Shown here in pieces: positions 5,423-8,510 of a DNA stretch of 8,510 nt (the stretch's first letter is position 1; each line of letters starts with the position of its first letter). A program made the translations under genes and the position numbers. The notes under the pieces were generated by a model that saw only the letters and a list, made by a program, of their open reading frames with translations, did not search any database and was not told the DNA's origin. Source of the stretch: an uncultured Microbacterium sp. (lineage in GTDB: Bacteria; Actinomycetota; Actinomycetes; Actinomycetales; Microbacteriaceae); the NCBI GenBank assembly GCA_937926065.1, contig CALANM010000161.1:1-8510 (forward strand), given 5' to 3'.

Positions 5423-5683
5423 GTGATCGTTCTCACGCGCTTGAACCGCAGCCGGTTCGCCGTGAACCCCGACCTGATCGAGCGCATCCAGGTGACGCCC
5501 GACACGACTCTCATCATGGTCGACGGTGCGACGTTCGTCGTCGCCGAGCCGCTGGATGCCGTCATCGACGCGATCGTCGCGTTCCGGGCCCGCGTGCTGT
5601 CGACGGCTCTCGTCTCCACTCCCGTCATCGACGCCGAGCCGGACACGTCATCCGTCGCCGCGAACACGGGAGGGACGGACTGA
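5423..5683 (+). CDS. flbD: FlbD/SwrD family flagellar protein
   Basis: The 86-residue product reads MIVLTRLNRSRFAVNPDLIE, then IQVTPDTTLIMVDGATFVVAEPLDAVIDAIVAF. This is the FlbD/SwrD pattern (IxVTRLNGxxFxxNxxxIExIxxxPDTTIxLxxGxxYVV). In Bacillus subtilis SwrD raises the power of the flagellar motor and is needed for swarming; its biochemical role is not settled. The family core ends near residue 58. The remaining 28 or so residues (Ser/Thr/Ala/Asp-rich, ending TGGTD) are a poorly conserved extension. The GTG start is fixed by the purine-rich site just upstream; a longer reading frame beginning near 5258 is the same frame running back into tetR. It overlaps motA by one base (TGATG), placing it in the motor transcript, consistent with a link to torque. 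Confidence 0.9.
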   Translation: MIVLTRLNRSRFAVNPDLIERIQVTPDTTLIMVDGATFVVAEPLDAVIDAIVAFRARVLSTALVSTPVIDAEPDTSSVAANTGGTD

Positions 5684-6480
5684 TGCTCGTCATCGGAATG
5701 CTGCTCGCCTTCGCCGGGCTGTACGTGATGATCACGCTCGAAGGCGCTCACGTCGAGGCGCTGCTGCTGCCGGCGCCCATGATCCTCGTCTTCGGCGCGA
5801 CGATCGCGATCGGCCTCGCCGGAGGCACCGTGCGCGACGCGAAGGAAGCCGTGCGGGCGATCCCCCGCGCGGCGCGCGGCCTCAAGGGCTCGTCGGAGGA
5901 GCTGATCCAGAAGGTCGTCGGGTACGCCGAGAAGGCGCGCGCCGAGGGCCTGCTGGCGCTCGAGGATGCCGTCGCTGACGAGACCGACCCCTTCCTCAAG
6001 CAGGCGCTGCAGAACATCGCCGACGGCACCGACGCGGAAGACCTGCGGGTGCTCATGGAGGACCAGGTGGCGACGACGGCTGCCACGCGCCGCACTGCCG
6101 CCCGCTTCTACTCGACCCTCGGCGGCTACGCCCCCACCGTGGGCATCGTCGGCACGGTCGTCTCACTGACGCACGTGCTGGAGAAGCTCGACCAGCCCGA
6201 CACGCTCGGCCCTCTCATCGCGGCGGCGTTCGTCGCGACGCTGTGGGGTCTGCTCTCGGCGAACTTCATCTGGCTCCCGATCGGCACCCGCCTGCAGCGT
6301 CTCGCGGAGATCGAGGTCGACCGCATGACGCTGCTCACCGAGGGCATGCTCGCCGTGCAGGCCGGCAGCCCGCATCACCTCGTCGAAGAGCGCCTGCGCG
6401 CCATGGCGCCCGACGCCGGCGGCAAGGGCAAGGACAAGGGCAAGAAGGCCGAGAAGGCCCCGGCGGAAGAGCCGGCATGA
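5683..6480 (+). CDS. motA: Flagellar motor stator protein MotA
   Basis: MotA and MotB form the inner-membrane stator that turns ion flow into rotation by pushing on FliG. The 265-residue product has four hydrophobic segments, near residues 1-19, 30-48, 147-166 and 178-200. The cytoplasmic loop between segments 2 and 3 contains KARAEGLLALE (84-94). R86 and E94 have the spacing of the charged pair (R90/E98 in Escherichia coli) that contacts FliG. The two conserved prolines are present as P151 (GGYAPTVGIVGTV) and P199 (NFIWLPIG). The start overlaps the flbD stop, and GGGAGGGA at 5668-5675 is a good ribosome-binding site. The C-terminal 20 residues are a Gly/Lys-rich then Ala/Pro/Glu tail, unusual for the core family. 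The last four bases overlap motB. Confidence 0.96.
   Translation: MLVIGMLLAFAGLYVMITLEGAHVEALLLPAPMILVFGATIAIGLAGGTVRDAKEAVRAIPRAARGLKGSSEELIQKVVGYAEKARAEGLLALEDAVADETDPFLKQALQNIADGTDAEDLRVLMEDQVATTAATRRTAARFYSTLGGYAPTVGIVGTVVSLTHVLEKLDQPDTLGPLIAAAFVATLWGLLSANFIWLPIGTRLQRLAEIEVDRMTLLTEGMLAVQAGSPHHLVEERLRAMAPDAGGKGKDKGKKAEKAPAEEPA
6421..6444 (+). repeat. Six-base repeats encoding the Lys-rich MotA tail
   Basis: GGCAAG, GGCAAG, GACAAG and GGCAAG follow each other at 6421-6444 and encode GKGKDKGK, continued by KAEK. It is a small in-frame tandem repeat at the cytoplasmic C-terminus of MotA that could vary in length between strains. The basic tail could contact lipid head groups or the rotor; this is inference. 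Confidence 0.55.
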
Positions 6481-7286
6481 GCGTCCCCCGCAGGCGTCGC
6501 ATCCCGACGCACTCCGACCACGGCCCCGATGAGCGGTGGATGGCGTCGTACCTCGACATGATCACGGTGCTGATGTGCATGTTCATCGTGATGTTCGCCA
6601 TGTCGACGGTCGACCAGGAGAAGTTCGAGGCGCTGCGGGCTTCGCTCGCGACGGGCTTCGGGTCGGAGGAGACCGAGACGGTCGACGTCTCGGAGGGCGT
6701 CATCGTGCCCGATGAGCTCGTCGACGAGGAGGGCGAGAACTTCACCGAGCTCACGCCCAACGCCGCCGAGGAGGAGTACGACAGCCTCGCGGCCCTGCGT
6801 GAGCGCCTCCGGAAGGCGCTCGCGAAGGAAGGGCTCGGCGATGCGGCGACGTTCACGATCGACGAGCGGGGGCTCACGATCGGACTCATCAGCGCCGAGA
6901 CCTTCTTCGAACCCAACAGCACGCGGCTGAGCGCGAAGGCGCGTTCCGTGCTCGACGCGACAGGAGGCGTGCTCGCCGAGGACGGGCGCCCCATCTCGGT
7001 CGAAGGCCACGCCGACTACCGCCGGCCGTCGGCTCCGTTCCGCGACAACTGGGAGCTCTCGACCGCGCGGGCCACGGGGGTGCTCCGCTACCTCGCGCAG
7101 GAGGCGGAGGTGCCGGCCAAGCGCATCCAGTCGGTGGGGTACGGGTCGTCACGCCCCATCGCCAAGGGGACGAGCGCGAAAGCCCTCGCGATGAACCGCC
7201 GCGTCGACATCGTCGTGCTCTCCCAGGCCGACGAGAAGGTCCGCAAGCAGCTCAAGAGAATGGATGCCGCCGCCGCCCACCGCTGA
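6477..7286 (+). CDS. motB: Flagellar motor stator protein MotB
   Basis: MotB anchors the stator to peptidoglycan and carries the ion-binding aspartate. The 269-residue product starts with a basic cytoplasmic stretch (PRRRR, 4-8). One membrane segment follows (WMASYLDMITVLMCMFIVMF, 21-40) with the essential aspartate at D27, equivalent to E. coli D32. A very acidic linker spans about 64-101. The OmpA-like peptidoglycan-binding domain (about 135-248) has the key features GHAD (177-180), NWELSTARA (191-199), GYGSSRPI (221-228) and NRRVDI (240-245). The ATG overlaps the motA TGA (ATGA), indicating coupled synthesis of the two stator parts. The acidic linker probably includes the plug and periplasmic stalk. 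Whether the motor uses protons or sodium cannot be settled from these residues. Confidence 0.96.
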   Translation: MSVPRRRRIPTHSDHGPDERWMASYLDMITVLMCMFIVMFAMSTVDQEKFEALRASLATGFGSEETETVDVSEGVIVPDELVDEEGENFTELTPNAAEEEYDSLAALRERLRKALAKEGLGDAATFTIDERGLTIGLISAETFFEPNSTRLSAKARSVLDATGGVLAEDGRPISVEGHADYRRPSAPFRDNWELSTARATGVLRYLAQEAEVPAKRIQSVGYGSSRPIAKGTSAKALAMNRRVDIVVLSQADEKVRKQLKRMDAAAAHR

Positions 7287-7319
7287 CACCTCCTTACGCC
7301 GCCACGAGTCCGACCGATA

Positions 7320-8261
7320 GTGGCGTTCGTGCACATCGATGACAGCGCGACCTCCGCGGACACCGCGCTGCTCGAGCCTGCACGCTACGACTTCGGCCGC
7401 CCCGCCGCGCTGTCGCGCGAGCACACGCGGGCGCTGGCCGGCGCGTTCGACGCGTTCGCTCGCCTGTGGGCGATGCAGCTGACCTCGAAGGCACGCCTGC
7501 GCGCGCACATCACGGTCGAGCGCGTCACCCTCGAGACCTACGACGAGTACGTGTCGACCGTGCCGTCGACGACGACGCTCGTGCTGTGCTCCGCGGAGGA
7601 CGCCGACGATCGCGCGGTCATCGAGTTCCCGGTCTCGACGGCGCTGCTGTGGATCGTCAAGATGCTCGGCGGCGATGCCGCCCGCCCGCTCGACACGCGC
7701 TCGCTGACGCCGATCGAACAGGCGCTGCTGCGCTCGCTCATGGACGAGACCCTCGCGCACCTGCGCGGGTCTCTCGGCGGTCTCCTGTCGGAAGACCTCA
7801 CGGTCGGCCCGATCCAGTACAACGCCGCGTTCGCGCAGATCGTGTCGGCGCAGGACCTCGTGGTCGTCGCGCGCTTCTCGATGCGCCTCGCCGACCGCAC
7901 AGAGGTGGCGAGCATCGCCATCCCGGCCGCGGTGCTCCTCACGCGCCTGAGCGACACGACATCCGCGACGCACGCGATGGCCGATCCCGAGGCGGTCCGA
8001 AAGCACGTCGAGGAGACGCCCGTCGAGCTCGCCCTCCGACTCGTCAGCCGCAGCATGCGCCCCGACGAGGTGCTCGAACTGTCGGTGGGAGATGTCATCG
8101 CGCTCCCCCACAGCGAGGACCGTCCGCTCGACCTCGCCGTCGGCGACCACGTCGTCGCGACCGCCGCCGTCGGAGCCAACGGCGCACGGCTCGCGTGCGT
8201 CGTCACCTCCTCCGAACCCCTATCGCTCGTCGACGAGACCCCCCACACGGAGACCACATGA
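7320..8261 (+). CDS. fliM: Flagellar motor switch protein FliM
   Basis: FliM is the middle part of the switch C-ring; it links FliG to FliN and in chemotactic bacteria receives phospho-CheY. In the 313-residue product, ARYDFGRPAALSREHTRALA (21-40) matches the family start YDFxRPxxLSxEH. The middle domain follows, with MLGGDAARPLDTRSLTPIEQ (115-134). The SpoA/FliN-like C-terminal domain spans about 232-295 (VELALRLVSRSMRPDEVLEL, then GDVIALPH). The CheY-binding LSQxEIDALL peptide normally near the N-terminus is absent or unrecognisable (HIDDSATSADTALLEP), and the leader before YDF is only 22 residues. The first in-frame start after the motB stop is GTG 7320; GTG 7329 is an alternative. Both have weak ribosome-binding sites, and a 33-base gap separates fliM from motB. 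It overlaps fliN by four bases. Confidence 0.93.
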   Translation: MAFVHIDDSATSADTALLEPARYDFGRPAALSREHTRALAGAFDAFARLWAMQLTSKARLRAHITVERVTLETYDEYVSTVPSTTTLVLCSAEDADDRAVIEFPVSTALLWIVKMLGGDAARPLDTRSLTPIEQALLRSLMDETLAHLRGSLGGLLSEDLTVGPIQYNAAFAQIVSAQDLVVVARFSMRLADRTEVASIAIPAAVLLTRLSDTTSATHAMADPEAVRKHVEETPVELALRLVSRSMRPDEVLELSVGDVIALPHSEDRPLDLAVGDHVVATAAVGANGARLACVVTSSEPLSLVDETPHTETT

Positions 8262-8510
8262 CCACCACGACAGCCCATGAGTTCGCCGCGGCTGCCGCGT
8301 TCGCCGACCGTCTTCCGACAGCGACGCGCACGACCGTCCGCCCCGCCACGGGCTCCGGCGAGACCGGCGACGCCCTGCTGGTGACGTCGGTGGGCGACAC
8401 GAGCGCCGCGCTCGCCGTCGTCATGCTCGACGAGTCGGTGCTCGTCGGCGTCGACCCCGAGAGCCCGCTCTCCGACCGCCTGCGCGACGCGCTCGACGCG
8501 GCGGCCGCCG
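8258..8510 (+). CDS. fliN: Flagellar motor switch protein FliN, 5' part only
   Basis: The ATG overlaps the fliM TGA (ATGA) and the frame stays open to the right edge: 84 complete codons. The visible part begins with an Ala/Thr-rich stretch (MTTTTAHEFAAAAAFADRLP), followed by a possible alternating beta segment (ALLVTSVGDTSAALAVVMLD) and an acidic helix (LSDRLRDALDAAAA). This would be the N-terminal extension found in Gram-positive and actinobacterial FliN/FliY proteins. The defining SpoA domain must lie beyond the window. The call therefore depends mainly on position after fliM; a FliY- or CheC-like product is a lesser possibility. Confidence 0.7.
   Translation, partial: MTTTTAHEFAAAAAFADRLPTATRTTVRPATGSGETGDALLVTSVGDTSAALAVVMLDESVLVGVDPESPLSDRLRDALDAAAA

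Noticed and set aside
6537..6605. Inferring sodium or proton use from the MotB membrane segment
   Set aside because: The residues around D27 resemble both classes, so no assignment can be supported.
7789..7801. GGTCTCCTGTCGG in fliM resembling the right arm of the 2283-2350 inverted repeat
   Set aside because: It lies in conserved coding sequence, matches over a short stretch only and has no partner arm.
7149..8150. 333-residue open frame on the - strand
   Set aside because: Antisense to motB and fliM with shadow-type composition.
1..8510. CRISPR arrays, tRNA or rRNA genes, integrases, transposases
   Set aside because: None of their sequence patterns was seen on either strand.

Overview
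This GC-rich window carries part of the flagellar operon of a motile high-GC Gram-positive bacterium. The best guess is an actinobacterium of the Microbacteriaceae, close to Microbacterium. That placement rests on base composition, gene order, the style of the proteins and the frequency of the heptamer GGATGCC; no marker gene is present to confirm it.

Layout, all intact genes on the + strand. Bases 2-2205 hold the hook-building genes: the 3' end of fliK (hook-length control), flgD (hook cap) and flgE (hook). Bases 5423-8510 hold the motor and switch genes: flbD/swrD, motA, motB, fliM and the 5' end of fliN. They are joined by overlapping stops and starts (TGATG at flbD/motA, ATGA at motA/motB and fliM/fliN), except for a 33-base gap between motB and fliM. 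In related operons flgE, flbD, motA, motB, fliM and fliN run together.

Here the two halves are split by about 3.1 kb of unrelated DNA (about 2206-5307). From left to right it contains a C-rich, hairpin-rich stretch, a long nested inverted repeat, and the 3'-terminal third of a sugar ABC-transporter permease on the - strand (a pseudogene). These are followed by a two-gene unit: an acetoacetyl-CoA synthetase and a TetR-family regulator that overlaps it by one base. A perfect 17-bp palindrome (2682-2698) abuts the likely -10 box of the synthetase, so the TetR protein probably represses its own operon. The synthetase GTG falls about where transcription should begin, so its mRNA may be leaderless.

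Between tetR and flbD is a TAAC-N15-GCCGACAG element resembling a sigma-28 (FliA/WhiG-type) promoter. It would let the motor genes be transcribed despite the insertion. The leader it predicts contains two small hairpins with GGA in the loop, followed by AGGGA at the flbD ribosome-binding site. This layout resembles CsrA targets, but that reading is speculative.

No RNA genes, CRISPR arrays, transposases or integrases were seen. The most interesting features are the metabolic insert with its operator, and the regulatory region rebuilt in front of flbD-motAB.
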